Shown: positions 33,655 through 46,308 of the stretch, piece by piece
Layout of the letters: every line of letters starts with the position of its first letter
Numbering within the stretch: the stretch's first letter is position 1
Assembly: GCA_949987565.1 (NCBI GenBank)
Contig: OX465111.1
Span: forward strand, 20,029,960-20,093,959
From: Luidia sarsii
Lineage: Eukaryota; Echinodermata; Asteroidea; Paxillosida; Luidiidae
Direction of reading: 5' to 3'
Length of the DNA stretch: 64,000 nt
Made by a program: the position numbers and the translations under genes
Notes under the pieces: model-generated
The model's database searches: none
What the model saw: the letters and a program-made list of their open reading frames with translations, nothing else
What the model was told of the DNA's origin: nothing

Positions 33655-34240
33655 CACCCTCTCTCCCACTCCCCTCCTCTCTCCTTCCCCTCCATCTCCT
33701 TCTCTCTCTCCCTCTCTCTTCTACAGTACATTATCTACATAATGTACATGTACATGTATACATGTAGCTCCCACTCCCTCTCCACTTCTATCTCTCTCCT
33801 TCCCCCCTCTCCTCTCTCTCCTCCCCTCTCTCTCTTCCTCTCCTCTCTCCTCCCCCTTCTCTCTCTTCCTCTTCTCTCCCTCTCTCCTACCCTCTCTTCT
33901 TCCCCCTCTCTCTCTTCCCCTTCTCTCTCTCCTCCCCTCTCTCTCTTTTCATCTCCTCTTTCCTTTCCCTCTCTCTTCCTCTTCTCTCACGCTCTCCTCC
34001 CCTCTTTCCTTCCCCCTCTCTCTTCCTCTTCTCTCCCCCTCTCCTCCCCTCTTTCCTTCCCCTCTCTCTCTTCCTCTTCTCTCCCCCTCTGCTCTCTCTT
34101 CCTCTCCTCTTTACTTCCCCCTCTCCCTTCCTCCTCTCTCCCCCCCTCTCTCGCTCCCTCTAACTCTCTTCCCTTTCTCCTCATCTCCCTTCTCTCTCCC
34201 CCTTCTCTCTCCCTCTCCTCTCCCTCCTGCCCTTTCTCCT
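33655..34240. repeat. Long polypyrimidine (CT-rich) tract
   Basis: Almost only C and T on the plus strand for nearly 600 bases, broken once by ACATGT words at 33722-33768. On the transcribed gene's strand it is polypurine. Confidence 0.9.
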
Positions 34241-34590
34241 TTAGATCCTTTCAATCCCAGCAGGGCTGATTGATAAGGCAAAGACAGTTGGTGTCTATGA
34301 CTGAGCAAGCTTCTGCTGCTAGCATCTTAATATCAGGCCGTATATATTTTGTTTAAATTTCGAATTATGGTCAACATACATGTACATGTACAAATGTACA
34401 GTACATTTTTAAAACTATTTTGTGTCACTTTACATAAGGACTAAAATACATGCACGTGTCTAAATTGAAATTCAGATTGGAATCCAAAGCAATCAAGTGC
34501 AAAATGCTGCTCCGTAGAAACAAAAATAAAACTGGTGTGCCGGTTGAAATTGCGCTGTGTGCTTTACTGTAGTTGAAGAGACTGGGAGCA
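34241..34590. other. Intron spacer, nothing recognised
   Basis: One ACATGT run at 34378-34390. Confidence 0.45.
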
Positions 34591-35360
34591 ATATAAACAT
34601 TGTACACTGTACATGTATTGGGCTATGGGTTATCTACATGTACATGTACATGTACAGTACATGTAAGTACTGTATGTACAGTACTATGTACTGCTGTACA
34701 TAGATACCGGTACTTACTGTACAGTAGTCATCTTCAGTTTAATTGCTTCCTGTATGGCTGCCAGACAGGAAATGCCATTTATAGAGGATTGAAATCAATG
34801 GTTTCCATTGCAGCGCATCATGTTACCAAGCATCTTACTGTGCACTAATATGGGCTTCAGACATGTACTGTTACCACTGGATAGCAAAGTATTTAATTTA
34901 CAGACGTGGAGATACAGTGTACATGTACTGCATAAACATGTATTGTGTGTACATGTACATGTGTACATGTACTACTCATTTGTACATGTACAGTGTACTG
35001 ACATTTGACGGTAGATTTACGTACTGGTATGTTCAGTATACATGTACATGCCCATGTTATGTAGGACTACAGTTGTACAGTACAGTACATGTACATGTGT
35101 ACATGTGTACATGTATTGTACATGTACAAATGTACGTACATGTAAACTCATGAAAGAGTACTGTACATGTACACTGTACATGTACATCTACCGGTACATG
35201 TACATGTGTACATTGTACATTGTACACTGTACATGTACCAAAACTGGATATTAATCAAATCCACGCATGTGTACATATTGTAAAAACTTCATGTGTACCA
35301 TACATGTACATTACTATACATACCACACATGTACATGTACATTACTGTACATGAATTTTT
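34591..35360. repeat. ACATGT/TGTACA-rich region
   Basis: Dense interrupted runs, for example 34636-34665, 34918-34985, 35040-35110 and 35160-35240, mixed with ACCGGTAC. Confidence 0.85.
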
Positions 35361-35799
35361 GTAAGACATTCAGATAATTTCTTTTTCAATCTTTTTCAAC
35401 ACATCCTATGTTAATATGTACATGTGTATGGGTCCCATATTGGATTGGGAATGAGCCTGACTCTGAAGCGCTGCAATACATGCCATACGTGCATGAGTTT
35501 GGATGTGCTGAATCTTTTGTGAAATACTGTACATATTTTGATAACAAATACCTGAGGTGGCTCATATGAGATAGACCACCCCGTAGTATGATATGCAGGG
35601 GAATCCTGCGATACACCTATCCAAGTATTCCAACACCATGTGGATGAATCTGGTTTCCATCATCATCGTCGATGAGGATGTCAGGCAAATGGACTTACAC
35701 ACGTAGGATGGTCCTGCATTGTGCTGGGCAGGTGACTGTGCATAATGCGCATAGAATGTGACAATTGGTGGGGGTGCTGGCTTGTTTGTGCTGATAACA
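35361..35799. other. Intron spacer, nothing recognised
   Basis: Ordinary sequence. TACCTGAGGTGGCTCA near 35550 resembles 12035-12060, a weak dispersed match. Confidence 0.4.
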
Positions 35800-36510
35800 A
35801 ACTACATGTACATGTGTACTTCACCGACGACGGGACACTGTGCGCTGCAACCTGTGCAGTAGGACTGTACATGTACAGTATGAGAAAGCTGAGGGCAGGG
35901 GTTGATAGAGCCCCAATGTGGATACATGTACTGTACCTTGTACTCAGACGTGGGTAAAACTGCTGTGTACAATGTACATTGTGTACCCTATATATGTGTA
36001 CATTGCAATCCACTAATTGGTTGAGTTACATGTACACTGTACAATGTGCACACAATACAGTGCATACACGTTGGTTTTGTACTGGGCATACAATATTACT
36101 ATTAGTACCGGTATTAGCACACTGAGTGTCATACAGCCAGTGTGTGCTGTGTATGAAGGATTTCATTTGTTTGGTAGAACTGAAACTGACCAGACACACC
36201 CATGAGTCTGCTGACAATGATCGCTGACCCAACCTACAACTGTACATGTAGTACAGTATTTATTCATGACACTTCTCATTGTATTTGTACTATTGAACAT
36301 GTACATGTACATGTACATGTGTGCTGTACAATGTACATGTGTGCTGTACAATGTACATATACATGTACATGTACATGTACAGTATATGTACCAAATGTAC
36401 AATTGTACAATGCACACTTACAGGTGTACATGTACATGTATGTACCGGTATAGAACATGTATGTAAAGTGTACACCTGTAACACTAACAGTATACAATTT
36501 TATATGTGTA
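35800..36510. repeat. TGTACA-rich region
   Basis: ACATGT runs at 35800-35815, 36296-36325, 36335-36385 and 36425-36445 in a background of GTAC-containing words. Confidence 0.8.
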
Positions 36511-36584
36511 CATAAACATTGTAAATGAGGCACACATTATATGATATGTGATTACATCATGGACCAATAACTTCCATGATTACA

Positions 36585-37045
36585 TGTACATCTACATGAT
36601 CAAGATACATGTACATGTACACGTGACACGTGAACACTGCATGCACTGCATGCACTGTACATACGCAATGTGTAGTTGTGTACACTGCGCATCCAGCCAC
36701 CTGTTACATAATCTTATCTATGCTGGCCTTTTTTATACAACCATGGAGATACATACATGTACTGTACCTCTTAATGATTATTGACTACATTCATGAGCAG
36801 ACACACAATGTACATGTGTACTGTACATGTTCTACATGTACATGTACTGTATTGTACATTTTTTGTACATGTACATGTATGGTACACGAGTGTACAATAT
36901 ACACATGTACCGGTACATGTACAGTATGTGTACAGTATATGATACATGTACATGTACATAGTACAGTGCAAAATGTACAGTACATGTACATGTACAGCAC
37001 ATACATGTAATTATACAGTGTACAGTGTATACTACATTGTACATA
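36585..37045. repeat. ACATGT microsatellite region
   Basis: Runs at 36606-36622, 36835-36850, 36866-36880, 36945-36960 and 36975-36995, with GCATGCA words at 36638-36655. Confidence 0.85.
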
Positions 37046-37489
37046 AATGTGTTGTATCGTACATATAATGCAAATGACACACGGCACTATGGAAGTGTTC
37101 ATGAGCATTTGGCATTTCTATAGGAGATGGCCACAGGAGCTCTTCCTCAATAATACCCGACCTGATAATCGATACAATGTGCAAAGTCTGGGAAGGAAAT
37201 AATGTGATGCGATGCGTCATGTGTACAGAGGCTATTGGCCTGCCCAATGCCAGTGAACAATGGTGTACATGTATTTCATGGAATCTGCAAATCCTAACTC
37301 TCACAGGCTGAGCAAACCACCGCTAATCAAACTTCCTCATTCAAGAAAATGTTTTTTTTTTAATCTGTCACAGGGAGCACAAAATCTGAAACCAGATCTA
37401 TTAAATGTACAGTATATTCATGAAGTTAATACAGAAACTTTTGCAAACTGCTTACTGACAACCTCATGGCCTTAATATTCAGGAAGGGA
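37046..37489. other. Intron spacer, nothing recognised
   Basis: Ordinary sequence without exon signals. Confidence 0.45.
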
Positions 37490-37790
37490 ATGACTAATCC
37501 TCACTTCATTAATCCCTGTTTTCTTTCATCTTCCCTGTCCCTTTCCCCTTTGATCCTCCCACCCTTTTGTTTGTTTTCCAAATTCTGCCCTCCCTCAGTC
37601 CCTCGGTGTACATGTACATCTGCATCCCACTCCCTTCCCTTTTGTCCTACCTCTGTCACATGTGTGTCAGGACTTTCCTTCCCCTGACTGTCTAGATGTA
37701 CAGTGTATGTCCTCGTCACTTTGCTTTTGAGAAAGGTCCAGCTTCATGTACATGTAGGATTGAAACGTCAGGCCCTCTAATTTTTGAGGT
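37490..37790 (+). mobile_element. Family F pyrimidine body plus family A hairpin, opposite orientation
   Basis: Pyrimidine-rich (CTGTCCCTTTCCCCTTTGAT) and then TTTTGAGAAAGGTCCAGC, an ACATGT insertion in the loop and ATTGAAACGTCAGGCCCTCT. Confidence 0.7.
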
Positions 37791-38324
37791 AAATTGTATC
37801 TTGTAAATTGTGTCTTCCTTTTAGTTCGGGTGAAATGGTTGTCCCTAATAGTAATAACAATGCTCAAACTAGCACAACCCACTGCCCTGCATAACGTACA
37901 TGTACATGTACAGAGGTACTGTAATACATACGGTAATGTACTGTACATTACATGTACAGTGTACATGTACACACTGTACATGAGGCAACAGCCATAAATC
38001 AGGCAGAGAGGATATATACCGGTACGGGCGAAGTGATTCAATCAAAGTGAATTAAGAAACTGTAGAAGATATAGGCCTCCCTTCTGGATTATTCAATTAT
38101 TTGCCTACAAAATATTTTGGTTGGGCCGGTCCTAGCCTTTCAGTCAATCTGCTGGATTTGTAGGCCCTGATTGCTTCGCTTAATTGAATTGCAAGGGACG
38201 GCATTGGAAATGGGAAGCCAAACTCATTCCCAAAAACTATTCAGGATTTCTGCCTTCTGTGATGCGTTGGCGTCCTGGTACGAAGCCAGTGTTGTTACTG
38301 TGGGCATATGGGAATTTTTTTTTT
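37791..38324. other. Intron spacer with an ACATGT cluster
   Basis: TGTACA words at 37895-37985. Otherwise unremarkable. Confidence 0.45.
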
Positions 38325-38412
38325 TTTAGCAAAACTGGGCCCAATTTCATAGAGCTGCTTAAGTGTGACAATAAGGTTGTGCCGGTTTTCGGTTATACCG
38401 CAAAAAACGCGG
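38325..38412. mobile_element. Fragment of the GCTTAAG fold-back element
   Basis: GGGCCCAATTTCATAGAGCT and GCTTAAG match the left end of the element at 61098-61352. Confidence 0.5.
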
Positions 38413-39688
38413 TTTAATAGAAAAACAAAAAACAAAAACGAAGCCTTTCTGAAAAACCCCCAAAACGCCTGAGACTGAAGTGAAAAAAAACCAGTGTTTT
38501 TTTCTTTCAGCACGTCCGTGCTCGTATACTTTTGTCATGCTTTTCCAAAATTAAATTGGGCATATTCACTTGGCGCATCACAGAGACGTAGGGCCTATGC
38601 GTTTAAATTTCCATGAGTAGCAAACGAACGATCACCAATGTCATCAAGGCAACAAAAGATTTGACGACTTGTACGCGCTGAGTATTTTGGAAACCATCAC
38701 GTGAACAGAGCGTGCACTTTCATTGGCCATTCTTTCTTGAGGCAGAAATCTCACCAAAAGTTCAGCGTGCACGGTGAGCTTCATACTGTACGTGCTGAGC
38801 TAACGGCCACGAGAGACTTTTTGCTCAGCAGATCCATGTAGCTCTCGTGCGCGGCGGCCTTCAAGTGGCTCAATGACATTGGCCCAGGGAAAGCTTGTGC
38901 GAGGATTGAAACATCACATGTACCGTACAGTGTGTACATGTAAGTCTTCCGGGGAATAAATTCACGGCGTGGAAAAACAAAACCCCAGAATGAAACAAAG
39001 CAGAAACAAAGCGGAATCATCGACCGAGACCGAGTACTGAAGAGCAGGGTTGCCAGGTTCATAAATTCAAGGTCGTTGCCATGGCACCAGGGGGTAGTAC
39101 ATGTACATGTATGTATGTGATGCGAGCTGCGCGAATGCGCGGGTAAGATGATGAGAATGACGACAATGCTATCATCGCATGTATGCACGCCATTAAATTG
39201 CAGACATGGTGGCTCCAATTGACCCTGCACGCTCAGCCAATGACAACAACCTTTTTTTACCCTTTATCGGCGATAGAGTTTACAATCAGCAGAGCCTTGG
39301 TTCTAAGGCAAGGCAGGACGGCCGCTCACGATCACGGTCCAATGTTTGCCTGTCCGCGTAGAGAACGTTATTAGCATAATAGGTATACCGTATAAGGATG
39401 CTTGGATGTAATGTACAATGTACTTCATAAGACGGCACGGGCTATTGGGCGTGCACAATGCAATTAATAGCAGACCATGTTTAAATAGATCATGGTGTAA
39501 TGTGCACATCTGATGAGGCGTGTGGGACAGAGGCTAGTGCACTCATGATGTACTGTCTGCTGACTGTCACACATTGTAATTGGAGAAATGAGAAAGCCAA
39601 TTATTCTGATTTGTGGTGTTTATGGAGGTGCTTTATGACGCGGAAGAAAGCTTGTCTGTATTGATTGCCCCTATAAAATATATGACCA
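38413..39688. other. Intron spacer with a unique GC-richer island
   Basis: 38650-39330 is mostly repeat-free with open frames on the minus strand but no domain. An alternative promoter is possible but unsupported. Confidence 0.35.
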
Positions 39689-40230
39689 TTTCATAAATGT
39701 ACATGTACAATGTATACATGTACATTTACATGTACTATTGTACAGCATACATTGTCATGTACAGTACATACAGAAAAATGTACATGTATTGTACATGACT
39801 ACATGTACAATAATGGATACACTGTACATACAGTATCATGTATGCACACCTGTACATGTACAGTGTACATGTACATGTATACTGTACAATAATGGATACG
39901 TACAGTATGCACACCTATACACGTACAATAATGGATATGTACAGTATGCACACCTGTACATGTACATGTGCATATGTACAATAATGGATACGTACATGTA
40001 CAGTATGCACACCTGTACATGTACATACATCATGTACAATAATGGATACATGTATGTACAGTATGCACACCTGTACATGTTGATGTACATGTACATGTAC
40101 AATAATGGATACGTACAGTATGCACACCTGTACATGTACATGTACAATAATGGATACGAACAGTATACACACCTGTACATGTACATGTACAATAATGGAT
40201 ACGTACGGTATGCACACCTGTACAGGAAAC
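39689..40230. repeat. ACATGT cluster with a GTACAATAATGGATAC repeat
   Basis: About eight units of GTACAATAATGGATACGTAC with CAGTATGCACACCTGTAC, irregularly spaced by ACATGT runs of differing length. A further ACATGT run lies at 40325-40360. Confidence 0.88.
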
Positions 40231-40791
40231 AGGAAATAAAAGAAACGCAAGAAAATAAACACAAGCCTTTATTTTGTAAACGGTCACGGAAACGACCCCT
40301 CCCGCAAAAGTGAAGAAATACACGTACATGTACATGTACAATACGTACAGTACATGTATGCAATCATGCATGCTATTGCTATTATACACCATACACGGAC
40401 GTCACACACAAACGTCCATCACACCATCACACACAAATGTCCACAGCACCACGTACAAAAAAAAAGAACAGAGTGACTCAAGATTTTGGGAAAGTGGTGC
40501 CCTCATCCGGAAAGTGATAGAGATTCCACTGGCTTTGTGTTTGTCCCTTCCCTGACACCTACTCACAGTATACATACATGCCTGAGTCAGCCTGACCTCT
40601 AAGGCATTCTATATATAATAGGGGTGGGAAGCTAGTTGAGGCTTTGTTGTGCCCTAAATCTATAGGATCATCCCCCTCAAATCACCACTACCAGGAAAAA
40701 AAAAATAGGCTGGGAGAAATTCCATTGGATTTGATTCGTCCACCATGGACTGGAGATTCCACTCATGCAGAGGCATGAGTTTGTTACAGCA

Positions 40792-41236
40792 TGGGCCGTT
40801 CCCAAGTATGAAAATAATTGCGATTTGAATCGCGTTTAAAAAAATGTTTTTGGGGGTCGTGTTCACACAGGCCAAAAATCCACAAGCCGATTGTGGTTTA
40901 TAGCAGTTGTGGTCAAATGGTGGGTGTGTCCATGAAGGTGGCCCACGCAGGGAGGCATGCACACAAGCACGGCACTTCCTGTCAATCAGAGCATAGCATT
41001 GTGGGATTAAAAAAAAATGGTGCGATTTAGCGGAGCGTTCTCACACACACACAGTGCGTCACAAATAAACGTGATTATTTTAAAAAGTCTAACTTTTAGT
41101 GGAGTCCGAATCGCGATTCAAATCCCACTATTAATCGCGTTTATTGTGTCCACTCATGCAAAAAAAGTGGAGTTTGAATCGTGACTCAAAATCCCAAATA
41201 CATGTCATCGCGTTTATTTGGTGTAGTGGCAAAGGC
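40792..41236. mobile_element. MITE family H, copy 1
   Basis: GGGCCGTTCCC at the left and TTGGTGTAGTGGCAAAGGCC at the right, with internal CAGTTGTGGTCAAATGGTGG. It is the same architecture as 58162-58613. Confidence 0.78.
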
Positions 41237-42344
41237 CTTATTCTCTATGGTTAGAGTAGGGCAGTGTGGGCGGAATACATGCACACCCAACACAGACCAG
41301 CACAAGTACTGTATGGATATCAAGTGTGCAGACTTTTCCATATGACTCAGTAAAGACTAAATACAATGTACGTCCATTTTAGTGATTGTACCCAGTGAAG
41401 TCACCTGTTTTGTGGTTGACTCATTATCTACCGTGCACAGCAGATCACAGGACACACGACACGCATGTGAAGTTGTGAACGCCCATCCAAACTATGACAA
41501 GTATGAAGGCCGACGGACTCAATTTCTGTTTCTTTTTGTGTGTGTGTGTGTGTGTGTGGGGGGGGGGGGGTGCACACTGCACAATCACGGGCAAATCATC
41601 TCAGCTGCTTTGAATGTGGTCATCCATTCGTGAGCCCTTCCGGCACGGTGGAATGAAAACCAAAGCAACATGTGCACATTTTTAGGTGTTTTTTTTTTTT
41701 TGTCATGGGAGGGGCTCCTTGGATCAAACTTGGTGTGGAGAATGACTAGGACTGTACATGTATATTGTAGAGAGAGAGGCCGTGAACTGGCCTATGGTAT
41801 TCTGCCCGGACTGTGTGTCTGAGAACACATTGAAATGCTGACAATAGACCTTCAAGCTCTGCCATGGAAGTGCTTGCTATAAATGCTAAATTCAATTGCT
41901 GGGCTACCTATAGTATACGTAGGTCCTGACTCCTGTACAATGAATTCATAAAAGGGGAAATTATAAAATTCACCGGCAGTTACATGTGCAGTGCAGTGAT
42001 GATGTACATGTACTGTTGTACATTATTTATGGCAGTGGAATGGATTGCAGATTTACATGTAATTGTAAGTCTTATGCATACACTATTGACACGAGAAGCG
42101 GAGAACAGGGAAAATATCGCAACCAACCTAACCAATGTAAATCTTTCTCCATTTGGTAAAATTACATTAGGCAAAGTGGTTCGGTGTACATGTACATGTA
42201 CAGTGTACATTTACCGTGTATGTATGTACCGTACATGTGTATTTCAGTATTCAGAAAACATTTACAAAGCCAATCTACATACAGTACTATAGACTATATA
42301 GAGTGTACACGCGGGTACATACATGTATCCGAACTTCTTGTAGT
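41237..42344. other. Intron spacer
   Basis: GT run joined to a G run at 41538-41571. T run at 41690-41702. TGTACA words at 42185-42210. No exon seen. Confidence 0.5.
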
Positions 42345-42480
42345 GAATTTGTGAAAAATAACGAAGACATTGGACAGGATGGGACTCGAACCAGGGACCT
42401 CTGGTTTAGAGTAATTACCAGCGCTCTGATCATTCGAGCTATCCAGCCCCTAGGTGGCGGCATACATTTAACAATGGTGG
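42345..42480 (-). mobile_element. tRNA-like SINE (family E)
   Basis: On the minus strand: GGGGCTGGATAGCTCGAATG, an 11-base anticodon-like loop, and CCTGGTTCGAGTCCCATCC. The best preserved pol III boxes of the family, but the arms do not pair as a true tRNA. Confidence 0.75.
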
Positions 42481-42964
42481 CCAACAAATAATGTTGACCC
42501 AATTTCTCTAGATACATCAACTTTTCATACATGAGCATGTACATGTGTTCTCTTGGGCAAGTTGGGTGACTGTAATGTACTGGAAAATGTACAAGGCTAA
42601 ATCACAACAAAAGGAGCTGGAAGAGTAAATTGGTGACATGGAAGTTTGTGCACTCATGCCTGGCTCTATATACAGTTGTGTATGTCGTTGTTATTCTCGC
42701 TGTTGAAATTACTCTTTGACAAAAATCTCTCGTTCTTCGTGAGTAAATGCCTGAGTCAATGCCAGAGAGTGGCTGAGCAAGGATGTGGGCGTCCAGTGTA
42801 CCGGTACATGTAGGATGACAAGGTTGCGTTACAAACTTACAATACTTACAAATCCAAAGCATTGTCAAGATTTCAAGACCAACGTTTCTTGAAAAGATGT
42901 TAAAGGGCAGCCCCTCCCCCATATGTACATGTAAGCTGTGTCAACGAACTTTCAGACTAAATAA

Positions 42965-43205
42965 AAATCAACACAAGAGGATGTCATATCTGCCAGCCTA
43001 TCTTGAAGGAAATTAGGAATACTTCTCCTAAAAAAGAGGAATCACAGAGTAAACTACACAGGAATAAGTGTATTTCCAAGCCAAAAATCGGATTCTGTTG
43101 TCAAGAGCTTGTAAAAAGTGATAAATTTTCGCTTTAAAACGCAGAATGATTCTTCCAAAACAGGAATGGGTGGCAGCTATTGGATGTCCAAGGAGGAGAA
43201 TACGA
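42965..43205 (-). mobile_element. MITE family D, copy 2
   Basis: TCATATCTGCCAGCCTATCT at the left and GGGTGGCAGCTATTGGATG at the right, with GAGGAATCACAGAGTAAACT inside. Confidence 0.75.
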
Positions 43206-44110
43206 AGCCTAAAATAAACGGTATGCAAGCGTGTGGAGTTTGACAGTACGCAAGCCTAGTGATACTTTAAATGCACTCTGACGACTTGCACCAAATTGAT
43301 CTTGTGGACAGTATTAGTACATTTGATGGGAAGAGTCTTACTGGATTATCTTTCCAGGTGAAAGAACGATGTACGCTCTGTAAGCTGATTAAATCCTAAT
43401 CCACTTAACAGGGACCAGCTGCATACAAAAATGATCCGATCGCTGATTGAAGTAGTGAACTGACAGTAACTGTATGCACTGGAATTGAACCTACGTATAC
43501 ATGCTGCACGTATAGTATTGTAGGCTTATAAATTATAAGCGATACAATCATACACCGTATAATTCCGGTCATTACATTGATACACGTTGATTCCTGTCAA
43601 TGCTTTGCCGTTATTTCTTTCCTCATGAAAATCTCAGTCAAGTTTGTCTGAATTGATCTGAACCATTGGCTCAGAGCTAGTGTTTTGCCTTTTTCGTCTT
43701 TCTAGATTGTGACTGGGTTGATGTGACAAAATAGTATGAAAAATAAAAAAATACATTAAAAAAAAAGGCATTTTATTCTTCAGGGACACTCCATGATTGA
43801 CACTCCATTACATTGACACGTGTACGTTTCATTCTAGTTGCGCTGGGTGTGGGTGTCAAATTCAACAACGCCGACCAGGACCAGTAGAATAGTCAGGAAG
43901 TAGCATTAGCAATGATTACTTAAATAAATACCGACACTAGAGATATTAAAAAGTGGATAAACCAGGCTACAAAATACAAACAATGTAGAATGTTGCTAGA
44001 ACACAATCGAGTAGTTGCTTAACCGTCCTTTGAATGCCCTTATTGATTTCTAGCATAGCGCCCTCTAATGTCAGCGCATTTGCGGCATTCCTCCGCTCTT
44101 CCAAAGCAAA
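43206..44110. other. Intron 1 sequence next to exon 1, nothing recognised
   Basis: Ordinary AT-rich intron sequence, with the exon 1 donor at 44115-44110. Confidence 0.45.
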
Positions 44111-44115
44111 CTTAC

Positions 44116-46308
44116 CCCCTTGTCAGCGGGACTGTTGCCCGGCTTGCGAGACTTGAGTGCCGAGGGTTTGCCGGTGGGGGTGTTGAAGCCGATCCACTCC
44201 ACCTCCTTCTTCTTGAAGTTCTTGGGGGCCGGCCGGGCGTCGGTGCCGCCGTTGACCAACTTGGTCTCGGCCGTGTCGACCAGCGGTCCGTCTTCCCTGA
44301 TGGGCGCCAGCACCACCTCGTCGATGTTCGTCCGCGGGATGTCGTCCACCGCGGTCGCCGTCGGGCGCTGTGGCTCTGGCGCGGACTTGACAGCTGCGGA
44401 CTTGACAGCTGCGGAATTGACGGCTGCGGACTTGACGGCTGCCGGCTTTTCCGTCTGGCCGGCTTTGGGCTGCCGGAAATTCTCCGGGTACGGGATGGGA
44501 TCGACGTAGGACGAGTCCGAAGGCGATGTCTCCTTCTTCGGCTGGCGGAAGTTGGTCGGGTACGGGATGGGGTCGCTGTCGTTGCCGTTAGTGGTCGACG
44601 ACGCAACGTGGTTCTCCACTGGTTTCAGACCGGCGTTAGAGGAGGAGGAGGAGGAGGGTGTGGTCTTGGTCGGGGCGACGTTGGGCGTGGTCTTGGTATT
44701 GGTCCGCTTTTCTTGCCGGGCGGCACGCACCCGGGCATTATGCTCGCTCAGCTGGACTTCGTTTCCAGCGTCCGACCCCGTCAGGCTGATCAGTGCGCTG
44801 GCTGAGATCTTCCCCACGCCTTTCTTCCGACGGAGCGACGAAGACGGCTCGTCGCCGAGCATCGCCGTCTTGGGCTGATCCGCGGCTCCGCCCGACTCGC
44901 TCGCCGTGGATGAGGGGACCGACTTGCCCTCAGTGGCCTCCGTTTTGACGGCCTGGCTTTTGGTGGAGTACGTGGGTGACGGCGTGGCGTCGACTCTAGC
45001 CGGAGTAGGTTCTTTCGGGGAGCTCGCGTTCGCGGTCGATTTTGTTATTGTCGGGGCTGTGGGCGCCTGTCGTTTTACCGGGACGCTGTTGGTTGTTTTA
45101 GTGGTACTGGTAGGAGCGGTTGTGGTAGTACTGGATGTTTTAGCTTGAGGGGTTGTTTTAGTGCCGGCTTTCTGACTCGGCACGGTGTCTGGGATCTCGA
45201 CTGGCTTGGACTGAGCTTGAGTGGAAGGTGCGGCTGCGACAACCGGTGCCGTAGGTGCAGTCCGCTTTGAGGACGACGACGACTCCGCCTTGGCGGCGAG
45301 GTGGATCTTGATGGCGCTGCTGCTGTCAAACAGCATGTTGTGATCCAGCATGGGGTTGCGGGGCGAGGAGAGGGGCGACAGACCCTCGTCGGTGTCGCTG
45401 GTCTTGCGGGAGACCAGCCTCAAATCCTCCGTGGAGGCCGCCTGGCCGAAGCGGCTGCGCAGGTCGCTGACGCTGCTCTTCCGCGACGGAGACTGGGGCT
45501 GCTGCAGCGGCACCACTTTCACCTCATTCGCCTGGGCGGCGCGATGGGGACTCTCAGAGCGCGAACGCTGTCGTATACTGCTCTCGGGCTGGCGCGGCGC
45601 CGCGCTCGACGTCTCTTCCGTCCGGATCTCCGGGGCCGGTGTCACCAAACTGTTCGGTCTGGTCGGCGCCGGCGACACCCGTCGCTTCCGACCCGTGTCC
45701 AGTTTCAGGAAAGGGTTGTCGAAGACGGACGAGACGTGCTCTTCGTCCACACCCTCCCGACTCCCGTCCGAAGTCGGGGAGGCTGCGTTGCCATTACCCC
45801 CTGCGCCCCCGTCAACGTCATCCCCACCGACGTGATTCGTCAATTTGTTGTGGTTAACTGATGCGGCGGGGCTCGTCGCACTGCTCTGCTTCGGCTGAGC
45901 GTTAACGACCGCATTCGTCCGGCTATCGGTGATGTTCGCATTATTAACTCTACCAGCCCCGGGAGATGTTTTAATTTTATCAGCTTTAGCCGTTTTTGTA
46001 TCACTTTTGGCCGTTTTTGTATCACTTTTGGCCGTTTTTGTATCACTTTTGGTCGTTTTAACTTCTGTTTTTTCCTGCTTGACCTCTTCCTTTGGGTCAG
46101 GACCGGTCGGGGATAGGTTACTCACTGTCTTGTTGCCACCCGATATGATGATGACGTTCTGCGGGACCATACCCATGCGTTTCCAGGGCGGCAGTGCGGC
46201 CAGCCGCCGCTCCTCCTCCTCGACCACTTTCCGCCTCTCCTCCTCCTTCTTCTTGTCCAGTTTTTGCTGGAGAGCGACCTTCCACTGCGGCACCACGGCA
46301 CTGCTCAT
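44116..46308 (-). CDS. Phostensin/taperin-family protein, coding exon 1 (residues 1-731)
   Basis: First and largest coding exon of an 888-residue predicted protein. The start codon at 46308 has A at -3. Residues 6-44 carry a tryptophan motif (VPQWK), a charged Lys/Glu/Arg helix and a second motif (LPPWKR), the layout of the phostensin N-terminal domain. The middle is disordered and Ser/Thr/Pro/Lys-rich, with a KTAKSD-type repeat (about 84-110), two copies of DPIPYPxNFRQPK (579-591 and 603-615), an AVKSA repeat (624-643) and a basic end (EVEWIGFNTP onward). The exon closes after codon 731 (Gly) at a GTAAGT donor (intron from 44115), phase 0. Known family role: PP1 targeting to actin structures such as stereocilia or cell cortex. 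Inferred role here: the same. Long open frames on the opposite strand are shadows of its GC-rich codons. An alternative name is a generic disordered protein, but exon 2 makes the family call. Confidence 0.82.

Noticed and set aside
33289..34269. A 326-codon plus-strand frame
   Set aside because: Most of it is the CT tract. The first 120 codons show no domain and lie antisense in an intron.
42345..42480. A functional tRNA gene
   Set aside because: A and B boxes are present but the acceptor and T arms do not pair and the anticodon loop is too long. Dispersed copies show it is a SINE.
44068..44805. A 245-codon plus-strand frame over exon 1
   Set aside because: Shadow of the minus-strand exon, produced by its GC-rich codons.
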